A DNA stretch of 64,000 bases from DAOTXR01 sp034435375 (GCA_034435375.1 DAOTXR010000086.1:1-64000); one strand, 5' to 3'. Positions 42,701-50,781 are shown, numbered from the stretch's first letter. The notes: a model not told the origin generated them from the letters alone. A program made the numbers and translations.

Positions 42701-45006
42701 GCGCGTTCGCCGTCGGAAAGGGCGCTGGTCAATCCCCAGTAAGGCTGTCCAGCCTGGATCAGCCGTCCAGCATGGGCCAGGTCGGCCACAGGCACATTCT
42801 GAACCGCAGTCTGCCCAACCCAAGATGTGACGCCAGGGGCAACCCATTCGTGACGCAAGCTAAGAACCGGTTGGCCCGCCAGGTCGGTATGAGTCTCGAA
42901 GATATAAGCCCTACACACCCCTATCGCGCGGCCCAGGCGCTCAAGAAGGTCGGGCAGGATGCCGCTCAGGTCGTCAGACAGCATGAGCTGCTGGCCAACA
43001 TCGGCCAACGCATGGCTGATCTCGCTGAGCGCCGTCAGTTCACGATTACGACGCTGTAGCTCGGCGTGGCTCTCGCGCAAGGCTCTCTCAGCTTGAATCT
43101 GGGCGGTGATGTCCTCGTAAGTGCCCAGGATGCCGATGATATTTCCTTCTACGTCTCGCAAAGGAACCTTGTTGGTGCGCAGCCAGACCACTTGGCCATC
43201 GGCCTGGGTCTGTGGTTCCACAATGCCATACTCCGGCTGTCCGGTTCCCATCACCCGCCGGTCGACCTGCCGATAGAAGTCTGTCTCCTCAGGCGACCAG
43301 GGAAGATCATAGTCAGTCAGCCCAACGATCTCTTCAGGGGATGCCAGAGAGGCATCGTCAGCGAAAGCCCGATTACAGCCCAGATAAACCGAATTGAGGT
43401 CTTTCCAGAAGACGGTCTGAGGAATACTGTCCAGGATCAACTGGAGCATTTGCTGGGACTCTTGCAGCGCACGCTCGGTCCGCTGGCGAGCTGTCAGGTC
43501 CTCAGCGGTCACGATCAGCCCTATCGTCTCACCCTGGGCGTTCTTGAGCGCCGCCAACGTGACCCGAACCGGCACGCGGGCGCCTTCCTTGTGCAGCAAC
43601 TCGGTTCTGAAGGGAGCGCCATTCTTCCCCTCGACCGTCCTGCGAAAACGCTGGCGCACCCCCCTGCGCCGATCCGGCGGGACCAACTCGGCAGCGTCGC
43701 GACCCACCAGCTCCAGATGGCTGAGGCCGATCATCTGCTCCAGCGTCGCATTGGCCTCGATGAGACGCCAGTCCTTGTCGATCACAAGCACGCCAACGGG
43801 CAGGCTGCCCAGCAGCCGCTTGCGGAAGTCAGACATCGTCGCCGCCTGGGCTAACAGACGACGGTTCTCCAGCAGCGCGGCTAACTGGGGCGCTAGCAAA
43901 GCGTAGAGTTGTCGTTCCGCTGAAGACAGATCGTGAGGTTCCGGCCAGGCAAAGGCAACAAAACCCACACTTTCCTTGCCTCTCGCTACCAGCGGCACAA
44001 TCGCTAACGCGCGACCACCGATCTGTTGCATCAGGTCTTGGAGCAAAGAATCGCCTATCCAGTCAGCCGCTTTTACATCCGAAATGCTGTAAACCGCCTG
44101 TGGGTCAGCGCTAAACCGTTGACCCACGGTGAGATCGAGAATGTGGAGTCGGGTACCCAGTGGGATGGGCGGTTTCTCGCTAGAGCCAGCGTAAGCCTGC
44201 AGTTCAGCCCATTCGGGTTTGCCGTCGCTGTTCATCTCAACAAAGAACAGCCCAACATGACACGATCCCAGGTCCAGGGAGGGACGGCTGAAGGCACGCA
44301 ACAGGTCTTCCAGGTTGGCGGCGACGGCGATGTCATGGCCGATCTCATACAGCATCTTCATCTGGTCCAGGACGCGCTCGATCAGCTGCTCGGCGCCCCG
44401 GCGCTCAGTCACGTCGTGGATGATCGAGTAGAGGACTATCTTGTCATCGACCTGCACCGGACCTGTAAAGACCTCCACATCGCGCACCTCGCCAGAAGCC
44501 AGACGATGACGAAAGTAATAATGACGACTCTCATTCGAGGCAGTGCGTTGCATCGCGCGAGCCACTTCCTCACGAGGCAGCGTGTTGATCTCAAAGATGG
44601 TCTTGCGGGTCAGCTCACTGCAATCGTAGCCGTAAAAGGCGCAGGCAGCAGGGTTGGCATCGAGAATGGCGCCTGTCCTGGGGTCGATCACAAGCATCAC
44701 TGCCATGCTCTCGCGAAACATCTGCTCATAGCGCCGCTGGCTTGAAGCTAATCTCCCAGCGGCCTCCTTGAACAGAGGGGCGCCCCGGCGGGCAAGCCAG
44801 AGGAACAGCGCCGCCGTCAGGCCAATCCACAGCCACTCTTTGGCCATTTGCAAGCGTGCCAGGAACACAGGGTCTCGGATCAGAAAAGCCAGCAGAAGGC
44901 CAGACAGGACGACCCACAAGGTCCCAATGACCACATAAAGCCCCAGCGCACGTCGTAGCGATGGCTGCCAGGCTGGCTTTTCATACCCCTGAGATGGTTG
45001 ACCCAT
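39715..45006 (-). CDS. Giant sensor histidine kinase with three PAS and six GAF domains
   Basis: A 1763-aa protein. Two N-terminal helices (about residues 18-42 and 55-72) anchor it. Then come PAS (about 95-215), GAF (225-390), PAS (405-520), PAS (530-650) and five further GAF units to about residue 1525. The phosphoacceptor is His1546 in VSHELRTPITSL. The HATPase domain (about 1650-1763) has FYRGKMARDSGTPGTGLGLP. At least two GAF pairs look like internal duplications, sharing the frame LAEALR.TA.AI...LDLDEVF and PLIIPD....YP.W. No receiver domain is fused. The ATG at 45,006 was preferred to the longer frame because the hydrophobic anchor follows and AGGAAG lies upstream. Confidence 0.9.
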   Translation of the reverse strand: MGQPSQGYEKPAWQPSLRRALGLYVVIGTLWVVLSGLLLAFLIRDPVFLARLQMAKEWLWIGLTAALFLWLARRGAPLFKEAAGRLASSQRRYEQMFRESMAVMLVIDPRTGAILDANPAACAFYGYDCSELTRKTIFEINTLPREEVARAMQRTASNESRHYYFRHRLASGEVRDVEVFTGPVQVDDKIVLYSIIHDVTERRGAEQLIERVLDQMKMLYEIGHDIAVAANLEDLLRAFSRPSLDLGSCHVGLFFVEMNSDGKPEWAELQAYAGSSEKPPIPLGTRLHILDLTVGQRFSADPQAVYSISDVKAADWIGDSLLQDLMQQIGGRALAIVPLVARGKESVGFVAFAWPEPHDLSSAERQLYALLAPQLAALLENRRLLAQAATMSDFRKRLLGSLPVGVLVIDKDWRLIEANATLEQMIGLSHLELVGRDAAELVPPDRRRGVRQRFRRTVEGKNGAPFRTELLHKEGARVPVRVTLAALKNAQGETIGLIVTAEDLTARQRTERALQESQQMLQLILDSIPQTVFWKDLNSVYLGCNRAFADDASLASPEEIVGLTDYDLPWSPEETDFYRQVDRRVMGTGQPEYGIVEPQTQADGQVVWLRTNKVPLRDVEGNIIGILGTYEDITAQIQAERALRESHAELQRRNRELTALSEISHALADVGQQLMLSDDLSGILPDLLERLGRAIGVCRAYIFETHTDLAGQPVLSLRHEWVAPGVTSWVGQTAVQNVPVADLAHAGRLIQAGQPYWGLTSALSDGERAIFEQGEGRSIALIPIFSSDHWWGVLGFDDCDQGHIWLPAEIETLKSAAAAIGAAVSRQRVQAAEREQRVLAEALRDTARAISSTLDLDEVFERILSNLGRVVPNDAATIILCDPDTGAGRIVREQGYAERGIFKVALTTTFQAADVANLRAMMETGQPLIIPDVRTYPGWILVTQTAWERSYIGAPIRLEGRIIGFLGLVSTEVDFFTALHAERLQAFADQAAVAIRNARLFADSRRQAGELEALRQLTLAVTTQLDLDLLLQRVVESALQLLGIESGGIYLYRPEDDLLEWRVSVGPGIMPAGMTLSRGEGLSGKVIETGQIMIINDYSSWEGRAIKLDNYPIRAVLAVPIRWGDEMLGVINATATGSSTRVFSDHDAHLLGLFADQAAIAIRNAQLYQSERQQRTLAEALRATAQAIGGTLDLDEVFSLILDSAEKVLPHLQAELLLLRGGEIEVALLRAKGQPEVRLSGKTGFPSLSEMANLRHMADTRQPLIIPDLDLYPAWFRRPDCDYPRSYIGAPICIGSEVIGFLALFNEPAGFFKPSDAELLKAFADQAAVAIKNARLYTESRNRSRRLEALNRITRLGTATLPFDEMLHEMANISVDAIGADVCYIALWDAARQVPIPMAASGRRHEAYRSQQIYAGERTLTEAVLGACRVLVVEEAKSSPYLDSTVMQRLGPDLVLHSALALPLLADERSIGALILDFHQPHSFDADEIVWAEQTAELVALAIAKAQAYTELEARVAARTKELQDANEQLIELTRLKDEFVSNVSHELRTPITSLKIYNHLLSARPDKQEVYLERLRRETERLEIIVEDLLYLSRLDQERFSWNVELVDLNVLAELYVYDRTPLAERRGLQISLERDGRLPLVNGDQASLGQALSALLTNAFNYTPPGGQVMVSTALREVDDRRWATVSVCDTGPGIPADEMPYIFERFYRGKMARDSGTPGTGLGLPIASQIVERHGGRIEASSTGVSGEGACFIIWLPAAS

Positions 45007-45056
45007 TGCCCTGCTTCCTATCCACAATCCCCGGCAACAGCCAAACATCGGCTGTG

Positions 45057-45120
45057 GTGTGAAAATCACACGGGACCCCAACCACAGCAATGTTATTCGC
45101 TCTTACTCAGGAGTATAGCA
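45057..45120 (-). promoter_or_regulatory. Extended -10 promoter and small palindrome ahead of the giant kinase
   Basis: The minus strand has TGCTATACT at 45,112-45,120, an extended -10 with a poor -35. Downstream, in the leader, the sequence at 45,057-45,071 is a palindrome (GTGTGA/TCACAC around AAA) that could be a small hairpin or a site for a CRP/FNR-like dimer, though the 3-base spacer is shorter than that of CRP. The ATG is at 45,006. Confidence 0.4.
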
Positions 45121-45181
45121 CAGGCGCATTGGAGCAAAATACGGAATCACCCGACCACCACTTGCTGCTTCTTCCCCTCGG

Positions 45182-45883
45182 TTATCCGTTGGAGGACTGT
45201 ACGACCAGCTTGTCTTGGAGCAAGGGGTGGTCCGAATAGACGCCGCGATAGGACTCGGGCAGCAGGCTGGCCAGCGTGGTCATGATCTCGTCCGTGTAGG
45301 CATCCAACTGAGCAGTGCGGGCGCGGCCCTCTGGAAGGCGGAAGGGCTGCCCGTAGCGCACGTATACATCAGCGCGCTTGAGGCGAAACCAACTGGGGAT
45401 GATGTTCTCTGTCCCCCATACCACCACCGGCACCAATGGCGCGCCGCTGCGGGTGGCCAGATAGGCCGCGCCGGTCTTGCCTTCCGCCAGAGCGCCAGTC
45501 TTGCTGCGTGTGCCTTCCACCGCCACGGCCAGGCAGTAGCCATCTTCAAGCACGTTGAAAGCCTGACGCAGCGCCGTGCGGTCCACTTCACCCCGCCTGA
45601 TGAAGATCGCCCCGGCGGCGCGCAGGATGGGGCTAAAGATGTGCCGTTCATACTTCTCACCGGCCAGGGGGCGAGTCCCCCAACGGGGCAACGTGATGCC
45701 CAGGGCCGGGGTGTCAAGATGGTGGAGGTGATTGCTGACAAAGATCAGGGGGCCTTCGGCAGGGACATTCTCAATGCCTTCTACATGCAGTCGGCTGAGC
45801 GTCGTCATCAGGAAACGGATGATGGCCCGCAGGGGCTTCAGGGTCCAGGGGATAGGCGGATAACGCTGGTCTGTGTTTGGCAT
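45182..45883 (-). CDS. 1-acylglycerol-3-phosphate O-acyltransferase-like protein
   Basis: A 233-aa membrane-associated PlsC-family acyltransferase that would convert lysophosphatidic acid to phosphatidic acid. The catalytic HX4D motif is in VSNHLHHLDTPAL (about residues 47-59). Block II appears as RAAGAIFIRRGEVDR, block III as AVEGTRSKTG, and block IV as APLVPVVVWGTENI. AGAGGAT lies 5 bases before the ATG at 45,883; the longer frame adds ten residues. It points away from the glycosyltransferase cassette, sharing the intergenic space at 45,884-46,038. Confidence 0.87.
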   Translation of the reverse strand: MPNTDQRYPPIPWTLKPLRAIIRFLMTTLSRLHVEGIENVPAEGPLIFVSNHLHHLDTPALGITLPRWGTRPLAGEKYERHIFSPILRAAGAIFIRRGEVDRTALRQAFNVLEDGYCLAVAVEGTRSKTGALAEGKTGAAYLATRSGAPLVPVVVWGTENIIPSWFRLKRADVYVRYGQPFRLPEGRARTAQLDAYTDEIMTTLASLLPESYRGVYSDHPLLQDKLVVQSSNG

Positions 45884-45935
45884 GAGATCCTCTCTGAACA
45901 TTGTGATAAACACTGAGGACAGATGCTCTCTTTTA

Positions 45936-45944
45936 AGTATAACA
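45936..45944 (-). promoter_or_regulatory. Extended -10 element of the PlsC-like gene
   Basis: The minus strand reads TGTTATACT, about 55 bases before the ATG. No convincing -35 is present. The form equals that seen before the thiamine, kinase and 99-aa genes. Confidence 0.45.
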
Positions 45945-45970
45945 CTGACCAGCGCAGGGAGGGTCGGGGA

Positions 45971-46000
45971 GGAGTTTCGGAGGGAGGAGTTTCGGAGGGA
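45971..46000. repeat. Exact tandem duplication of a 15-bp unit
   Basis: GGAGTTTCGGAGGGA occurs twice in succession and is followed by a partial match (TGCTTTTCGG). It lies just upstream of the glycosyltransferase start, between divergent genes. It may be a protein-binding site or simple slippage. Confidence 0.7.
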
Positions 46001-46026
46001 TGCTTTTCGGCAGGGCGATTTCAGGC

Positions 46027-46032
46027 TAGACT
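46027..46032 (+). promoter_or_regulatory. Possible -10 element giving a leaderless transcript
   Basis: TAGACT ends 6 bases before the ATG at 46,039, and there is no Shine-Dalgarno between them. TTTTCG lies 17 bases upstream as a poor -35. The spacing would place the transcription start at or next to the start codon, as in leaderless mRNAs. Confidence 0.35.
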
Positions 46033-46038
46033 CTTAAC

Positions 46039-47166
46039 ATGCGAATCACGCTTGACGTATCGCCGGCAGTGAATGGCAAGGCAGGGTTGGGCCGCTATGC
46101 AGCCTCGCTGGCGAAGGCTGTCGCTGCACAGCGCCCCGGCCAGGTTCACCTGTTCGCCAATGTCGCGCCGGGGGCCTGCTGGCCTGACGACCTGGCCATG
46201 CTGCCGCGCACCTCGGTGCGGGCCGGGTATAAGCCCTGGCGGCTGGCCGTGCTGGCCGGGCAGATCGGCCACACCGATTGGTCGGCCATGCTGCCGCACC
46301 CCGTGCTGTTCCACGCCACCGAACATCTCCTCATCCCGCTGCGCAGCATCCCCACCGTGTTGACCGTCCACGACCTGATCTACCGCCTGTTTCCCCAACA
46401 CCATAAGAAACTGAACTACGGGTATCTCAACCTGGCCATGCCGATCTACGTGCGGCGGGCCGACCACGTCATCGCGGTTAGCCAGGCAACCAGGCATGAC
46501 CTGATCCGCCTGTATGGGACGCCCGCCGAAAAGGTCACGGTGGTATACGAGGCTGCTGCGCCGCTGTTTGCGCCGCAGCCCACCGAGAAGATCGCCGAGG
46601 TGCGGGGGAAGTATCGCCTGCCGGAACGCTATCTGATCACGGTGGGGACCATTGAACCGCGCAAGAACCTGGCGCGGCTGGTCGAGGCTCTGGCCGTCTT
46701 ACGGCGCACCGATCCTGACTTGTGTCTTGTGGTGGTCGGGGCCAAAGGATGGCTGTACGGCGGTTTCTTCGATGCAATTCAGCAGCATCGGCAGCAGGAG
46801 GCCGTGATCCTGCCTGGCTATGTGCCCGACGACGACCTGCCGGCGATGATTGCCGGCGCAGCGGTCAGCGTGACCGCGTCGTTGTACGAGGGGTTCGGCC
46901 TGCCGGTGCTCGAAGCCATGGCGTGTGGAGCGCCGGTGGCATGCAGCCGCACGTCGAGCGTGGGGGAGATCGCCGGGGACGCTGCTCTGACTTTCGACCC
47001 GCAGTGCGTTGAGGAGATGGTCGAAGCGATAGGTCGAGTGCTCGGCGATGCTGGCCTGTGCAGTTCGCTGCGCGAGAGGGGCTTCAGGCGCGCAGCGGAG
47101 TTCTCATGGGAACGGGCGGCCAGTGAGACATGGGCAGTGTACGAACGGGTGGCTGCCGGATGGTGA
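46039..47166 (+). CDS. Glycosyltransferase family 4-like protein, first of the cassette
   Basis: A 375-aa GT-B enzyme. The N-terminal Rossmann half begins with MRITLDVSPAVNGKAGLGRY, where the Gly-rich loop GLGRY is typical. The C-terminal half has VGTIEPRKNLARLVEAL (about residues 200-216) and the nucleotide-sugar motif SLYEGFGLPVLEAMACGAP, whose E-x7-E glutamates hold the donor. It probably transfers a sugar such as mannose to a lipid or polysaccharide acceptor at the membrane's cytosolic face. No SD is visible before the ATG. It is paralogous to the last gene of the cassette. Confidence 0.88.
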   Translation: MRITLDVSPAVNGKAGLGRYAASLAKAVAAQRPGQVHLFANVAPGACWPDDLAMLPRTSVRAGYKPWRLAVLAGQIGHTDWSAMLPHPVLFHATEHLLIPLRSIPTVLTVHDLIYRLFPQHHKKLNYGYLNLAMPIYVRRADHVIAVSQATRHDLIRLYGTPAEKVTVVYEAAAPLFAPQPTEKIAEVRGKYRLPERYLITVGTIEPRKNLARLVEALAVLRRTDPDLCLVVVGAKGWLYGGFFDAIQQHRQQEAVILPGYVPDDDLPAMIAGAAVSVTASLYEGFGLPVLEAMACGAPVACSRTSSVGEIAGDAALTFDPQCVEEMVEAIGRVLGDAGLCSSLRERGFRRAAEFSWERAASETWAVYERVAAGW

Positions 47167-47213
47167 CTATGGACATTCGAGGCGGCGCAGATTAGTAGGA
47201 GGAGCCGCAGTAA

Positions 47214-47681
47214 GTGGAAGACGATTTCAACCAGATTCTTCTCAATCTCAACAGCCCCGACCCTGAAGTGCGGGTGGCGGCTATCGACCTGATCGGACAG
47301 TACGGGGCGCTCTACGACGACGAAGGGCAGTCGTCGAGTGCAGTTCCCCAGGTATCAAGGGCGCTTCTCACCGATGAGAGCCGCGCGGTGCGCTGGTCGG
47401 CGGCCTATGCGCTAGGGGCTATCGGCGAGACGGCAGGACTGGCGTCGCTGATCGAGGCCCTGGGCCGGGCCGAGGCCGACGGCGACATCGGGTTGCAGAT
47501 CGTGATCCTCAAGGCGCTGGGCAAAATTGGTGGAAGCGAGGCGGTCGTGGCGCTGGAGTCGATGCTGGGGCGGGCTAAGATCGCTTGCCTACAGGTCTCG
47601 ACACAACGGGCGTTGAAGTGGATCAGGACAGCAGAGGCGCACAAAGCCAATGCGGGGAAAGGCCCTCCCTATGAGGCGTGA
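47214..47681 (+). CDS. HEAT-repeat protein, short
   Basis: A 155-aa soluble helical-repeat protein with about three HEAT units: EVRVAAIDLIGQYG, AVRWSAAYALGAIGET and IVILKALGKIGGSEAVVALES. Such repeats usually serve as protein-binding scaffolds. The start is GTG with AGGAGGAG upstream, 47 bases after the glycosyltransferase stop. The end overlaps the next HEAT gene by 11 bases. The unrepeated part after the first unit (about residues 25-42, GALYDDEGQSSSAV) forms a polar insertion. Binding partner unknown; the neighbouring phosphorylase and glycosyltransferases are candidates by context. Confidence 0.8.
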   Translation: MEDDFNQILLNLNSPDPEVRVAAIDLIGQYGALYDDEGQSSSAVPQVSRALLTDESRAVRWSAAYALGAIGETAGLASLIEALGRAEADGDIGLQIVILKALGKIGGSEAVVALESMLGRAKIACLQVSTQRALKWIRTAEAHKANAGKGPPYEA

Positions 47682-48441
47682 GGACTCGCCTTCGTTGGGC
47701 GGCAGCAGCGGCGCTCCAGGGGGGGATTTCGCGGGTGCAGCGGAGCATGCGCCTCTGCTAGGCGGCGCGGCAGCCTGGGAACACCTCACCGACCTGCTTG
47801 CACACCCGGCATGGCACGTCCGGCGGCGGGCTATTGCCGCGCTGGGGCAACACGCCCAGCAGCAGCCAATCCTCACCCTGCACATCGCAGGCCGTCTGAT
47901 CGATGCGCTGAGCGATCCCGATAAGCACGTGCGTGAGGCGTCGGTGCGCGCTCTGGCCAAGCTCCCGGCAACGCTGATCGTCCCGCTGCTGGTGGAGGCG
48001 TTGCACAGCGACTCATACGCCGCGCGGGCGCACGCCGCCCTGGCGCTTGGCTTGATCGGAGATCCGGCAGCAGCAGCAGCGCTCGCCGCGTCGTTATGCG
48101 GAGAGGATGGCAACCTGCGCATCCATGCGTCGAAAGCGCTGGCGCAGATCGGCCAGGCGGCGGTGCCGCACCTGGCCCAGGCAGCCACTGTGGCCAACTG
48201 GAGATCGAGGCTGGCAGCCCTGTGGACGCTGGGGGCAATCCTGCACCGGATCGAAGACAAGGCCCTGTTTGAACAGGCAGTCTCGGCGCTCCGGAGGGGT
48301 CTGGCGGATGAGGAAACCGAGGTGCGCCGGGTGGCCGCACGGGCGCTGGCTCAGATAGGCGATTCGGAGGGAATAGCGGCATTGTTCGAGAGGCTGAAAA
48401 AGCAAGGCGATTCTCCACCCCAGAGGTCACACCATTGTTAA
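47671..48441 (+). CDS. HEAT-repeat protein, long
   Basis: A 256-aa protein made almost wholly of HEAT or PBS-lyase-type repeats, at least six units, for example HVRRRAIAALGQHA, HVREASVRALAKLP, AARAHAALALGLIGDP, RIHASKALAQIGQ and EVRRVAARALAQIGDSEG. The first 30 residues are Gly/Ser-rich and probably flexible. The ATG at 47,671 follows GGGGAAAGG; another ATG lies 7 codons upstream in frame. Its end overlaps the phosphorylase start by 7 bases. With the preceding gene it forms a pair of scaffold proteins between enzymes; no enzymatic residues are visible. Confidence 0.82.
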   Translation: MRREDSPSLGGSSGAPGGDFAGAAEHAPLLGGAAAWEHLTDLLAHPAWHVRRRAIAALGQHAQQQPILTLHIAGRLIDALSDPDKHVREASVRALAKLPATLIVPLLVEALHSDSYAARAHAALALGLIGDPAAAAALAASLCGEDGNLRIHASKALAQIGQAAVPHLAQAATVANWRSRLAALWTLGAILHRIEDKALFEQAVSALRRGLADEETEVRRVAARALAQIGDSEGIAALFERLKKQGDSPPQRSHHC

Positions 48442-49205
48442 GTCAACCCTACCCTATTCTGGAGTACGACGACGCCCGTGAGGCCATCATCGAACCGGCG
48501 AAGCTGATCGCCCCGCTCAACGAGATGCCAGAGCGCGGCGTGCTGTGCTTCTTCCGCGAGGTGATCGACGGGCTGGTTCAGGCCGGGAAGCTGCGCCTGA
48601 TCCGCAATCTGCGCTCAGAAATGGGGGCGCATCCGGTCTACGCGCTCGATGTCAACGGCCAGTCGGTGGCTGTGGCGCATCCAGGCGTAGGCGCACCGCT
48701 GACCGCCGCGCTGTTGGAGGAAATGATCGCGCTGGGAGGCCGCAAGTTCATCGCGTGCGGCGGCGCGGGCGTGTTGGATCGCGCTATTGTCGCCGGGCAT
48801 GTCATTATCCCCTCCCATGCCGTGCGCGACGAAGGCACGTCGTACCATTATCTGCCGCCGGGGCGCGAGGTGGCAGCCAGCCCGGCGGCGGTAGCAGCCA
48901 TCGAGCAGGTGCTCCGCGAGCTGGGAGTGCCGTATATCGTCGGGAAGACGTGGACCACCGATGCCTTCTACCGCGAGACCCCCGCCAAGATCGCACGGCG
49001 GCGCGCCGAAGGCTGTCTGACAGTCGAGATGGAGGCAGCGGCGTTCTTCGCCGTGGCTCAGTTCCGGGGCATTGGCTTCGGGCAGATTCTCTACGGCGGC
49101 GACGACGTGAGCGGGGCCGAGTGGGACGCACGCCGCTGGGACGAGCGGTCCACAACCCGCGAGAAGCTGTTCTGGTTGGCAGTGGAGGCTGATTTACGCC
49201 TATGA
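48435..49205 (+). CDS. Nucleoside phosphorylase (uridine-phosphorylase-like)
   Basis: A 256-aa enzyme of the PNP_UDP_1 family that cleaves a nucleoside with phosphate to base plus ribose-1-phosphate. Family features: HPGVGAPLTAALLEEM (about residues 77-92), FIACGGAGVLDR, EGTSYHYLPPG, TTDAFYRE and LTVEMEAAAFFAVA, whose VEMEA glutamates bind the ribose. Some members act instead on related N-glycosides. The start is TTG, overlapping the HEAT gene's stop region, and its end overlaps the next glycosyltransferase start by 4 bases. A nucleoside phosphorylase coupled to glycosyltransferases and HEAT proteins is unexpected. Confidence 0.85.
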   Translation: MLSQPYPILEYDDAREAIIEPAKLIAPLNEMPERGVLCFFREVIDGLVQAGKLRLIRNLRSEMGAHPVYALDVNGQSVAVAHPGVGAPLTAALLEEMIALGGRKFIACGGAGVLDRAIVAGHVIIPSHAVRDEGTSYHYLPPGREVAASPAAVAAIEQVLRELGVPYIVGKTWTTDAFYRETPAKIARRRAEGCLTVEMEAAAFFAVAQFRGIGFGQILYGGDDVSGAEWDARRWDERSTTREKLFWLAVEADLRL

Positions 49206-50368
49206 CCGCCATCGGCATTGATTACACAGCGGCAATCCACCAACGGGCAGGCATTGGGCGATATGTGCGCGAACTGGTGCGGGCCTTGGGCGAGGTGTAT
49301 CCCGGCTCTGATGTGCGGTTGTTCGTGGCGGGAGCGCAGCAGCGCGACCTACCTCCATACCCCAGTGGGTATGCCTACTGTCCATCGCCGATCTCAGAGC
49401 GAAACCACGCCCGATTGTGGCACCGGCTGCGCCTGCCGCTGCCCGTCGAGCTGTGGACGGGGCGGCTGGGCCTCTTCCACGCGACGGACTTCTCGCTGCC
49501 GCCCACGCGACGCGGCTGCCGGACGATACTGACGGTCCACGACCTGGCATTCGAGCGCTACCCCGATGAGACGATGCCCGGCATGTTAGGTTACCTGCGG
49601 CAAGTGGTGCCACGCTCGGTGCGGCGCGCCGACTGCGTGATCGCCGACTCAGAGGCCACCCGGCGCGACCTGATCGACCTGTACGACACGCCGCCAGAGA
49701 AGACCCGCGTGGTCTATCCCGGCGTCGACGCTCGGTTTAATCCTCACCATACCCCGTCAGATCAAAAGGTCCGCGCCCGCTATGGCCTGCCAGCAGGCCC
49801 TCTGGTGCTAACGGTGGGCACGATGCAGCCGCGCAAGAACCATCCACGGCTGGTGGCCGCCTGCGCGGCGGCGTTTGCACAGGTCAGGGAACCGACCACA
49901 CTGGTGATCGCCGGGGACAAAGGCTGGTCAGATGAGATCGTCTACGCCGAGGTCGAGCGGTGCGGGCTGGCCGAACGGGTGATCTTCACCGGCTTTGTGG
50001 AGGACGGGGACTTGCCTGCGCTGTATCGGGCAGCGACGTTGTTTGTCTACCCGGCGCTGTACGAAGGATTTGGTCTGCCAGTACTGGAGGCCATGGCCTG
50101 TGGCGCGCCGGTGATCACGTCGAACGTGTCGTCCCTGCCGGAGGTGACGGGACCTGAGGCGGCTCTCCTGATCGACCCGCTGGATGTGGAAGCCATGGCC
50201 GGGGCCATTGTAAAACTGTTGCAAGATGCCGATCTCCGTGAGACGCTGCGTCAGAGAGGCATTGCCCGGGCTGCTGAATTTCCCTGGGCGCGAACGGCAG
50301 ACGCCGTGGGGAATCTCTACGAGACGCTGCTGGCCGGCGAATGGCCCTCTCACTCCCAGAAGGTCTGA
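49202..50368 (+). CDS. Glycosyltransferase family 4-like protein, last of the cassette
   Basis: A 388-aa GT-B enzyme resembling the first gene of the cassette. MTAIGIDYTAAIHQRAGIGRY opens the N-terminal domain. VGTMQPRKNHPRLVAAC and ALYEGFGLPVLEAMACGAP (about residues 285-303) mark the donor-binding C-terminal domain. It has the mannosyltransferase-like RKN motif. The start overlaps the phosphorylase stop (ATGA). Its last 19 bases overlap the end of the convergent 143-aa gene. The acceptor is unknown. The two flanking glycosyltransferases may act in sequence on one glycan or glycolipid. Confidence 0.88.
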   Translation: MTAIGIDYTAAIHQRAGIGRYVRELVRALGEVYPGSDVRLFVAGAQQRDLPPYPSGYAYCPSPISERNHARLWHRLRLPLPVELWTGRLGLFHATDFSLPPTRRGCRTILTVHDLAFERYPDETMPGMLGYLRQVVPRSVRRADCVIADSEATRRDLIDLYDTPPEKTRVVYPGVDARFNPHHTPSDQKVRARYGLPAGPLVLTVGTMQPRKNHPRLVAACAAAFAQVREPTTLVIAGDKGWSDEIVYAEVERCGLAERVIFTGFVEDGDLPALYRAATLFVYPALYEGFGLPVLEAMACGAPVITSNVSSLPEVTGPEAALLIDPLDVEAMAGAIVKLLQDADLRETLRQRGIARAAEFPWARTADAVGNLYETLLAGEWPSHSQKV

Positions 50369-50781
50369 TCGATGCGGTTGACATAATCCAGCAGGGATAG
50401 CCTGCATAGCACGCGCCTGAAATCGGGGCGGGCTGTATCGCCGATGCACAAGTATTCGCGGTCCGTGCAGCCGATCCGTCCGCTGGGTCCGTGGATGCAG
50501 ACCACATGGGGATCAATGGCCATGACTTCGCTCAGGGTCTCGTCAGCATACGGGATGCAGAACTCGTAGTCCACGACAGTCTGGCCGTTGGGAGGGCCTG
50601 TCAGGTCGTCCGCCCCCACCGCATCCAGGTCGAAGGTGATCTTGGCAGGCTGGCAGGCTTCGCCTGGGGTGGGTACGGTGGCCATCGGCAGAACCGACCT
50701 GGCTGACCACAGCCACCAGCCGCCCAACACGAGGAGGCCAGCGGCTGCTCCCACCAGAATGCAACGGCCCCCCCTTCCCAT
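50350..50781 (-). CDS. Small membrane-anchored Cys-rich exported protein
   Basis: A 143-aa protein with one N-terminal transmembrane anchor (about residues 7-30, LVGAAAGLLVLGGWWLW). A compact extracytoplasmic domain carries six cysteines, in ACQPAK, FCIPY, VVCIHG, GCTDRE, LCIGD and LCRLS, enough for three disulfides. No family is recognised. The gene begins 5 bases after the CDF stop, with GGGGTAGG upstream, so it is coupled to the cation exporter. It overlaps the convergent glycosyltransferase end by 19 bases. Confidence 0.65.
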   Translation of the reverse strand: MGRGGRCILVGAAAGLLVLGGWWLWSARSVLPMATVPTPGEACQPAKITFDLDAVGADDLTGPPNGQTVVDYEFCIPYADETLSEVMAIDPHVVCIHGPSGRIGCTDREYLCIGDTARPDFRRVLCRLSLLDYVNRIDQTFWE

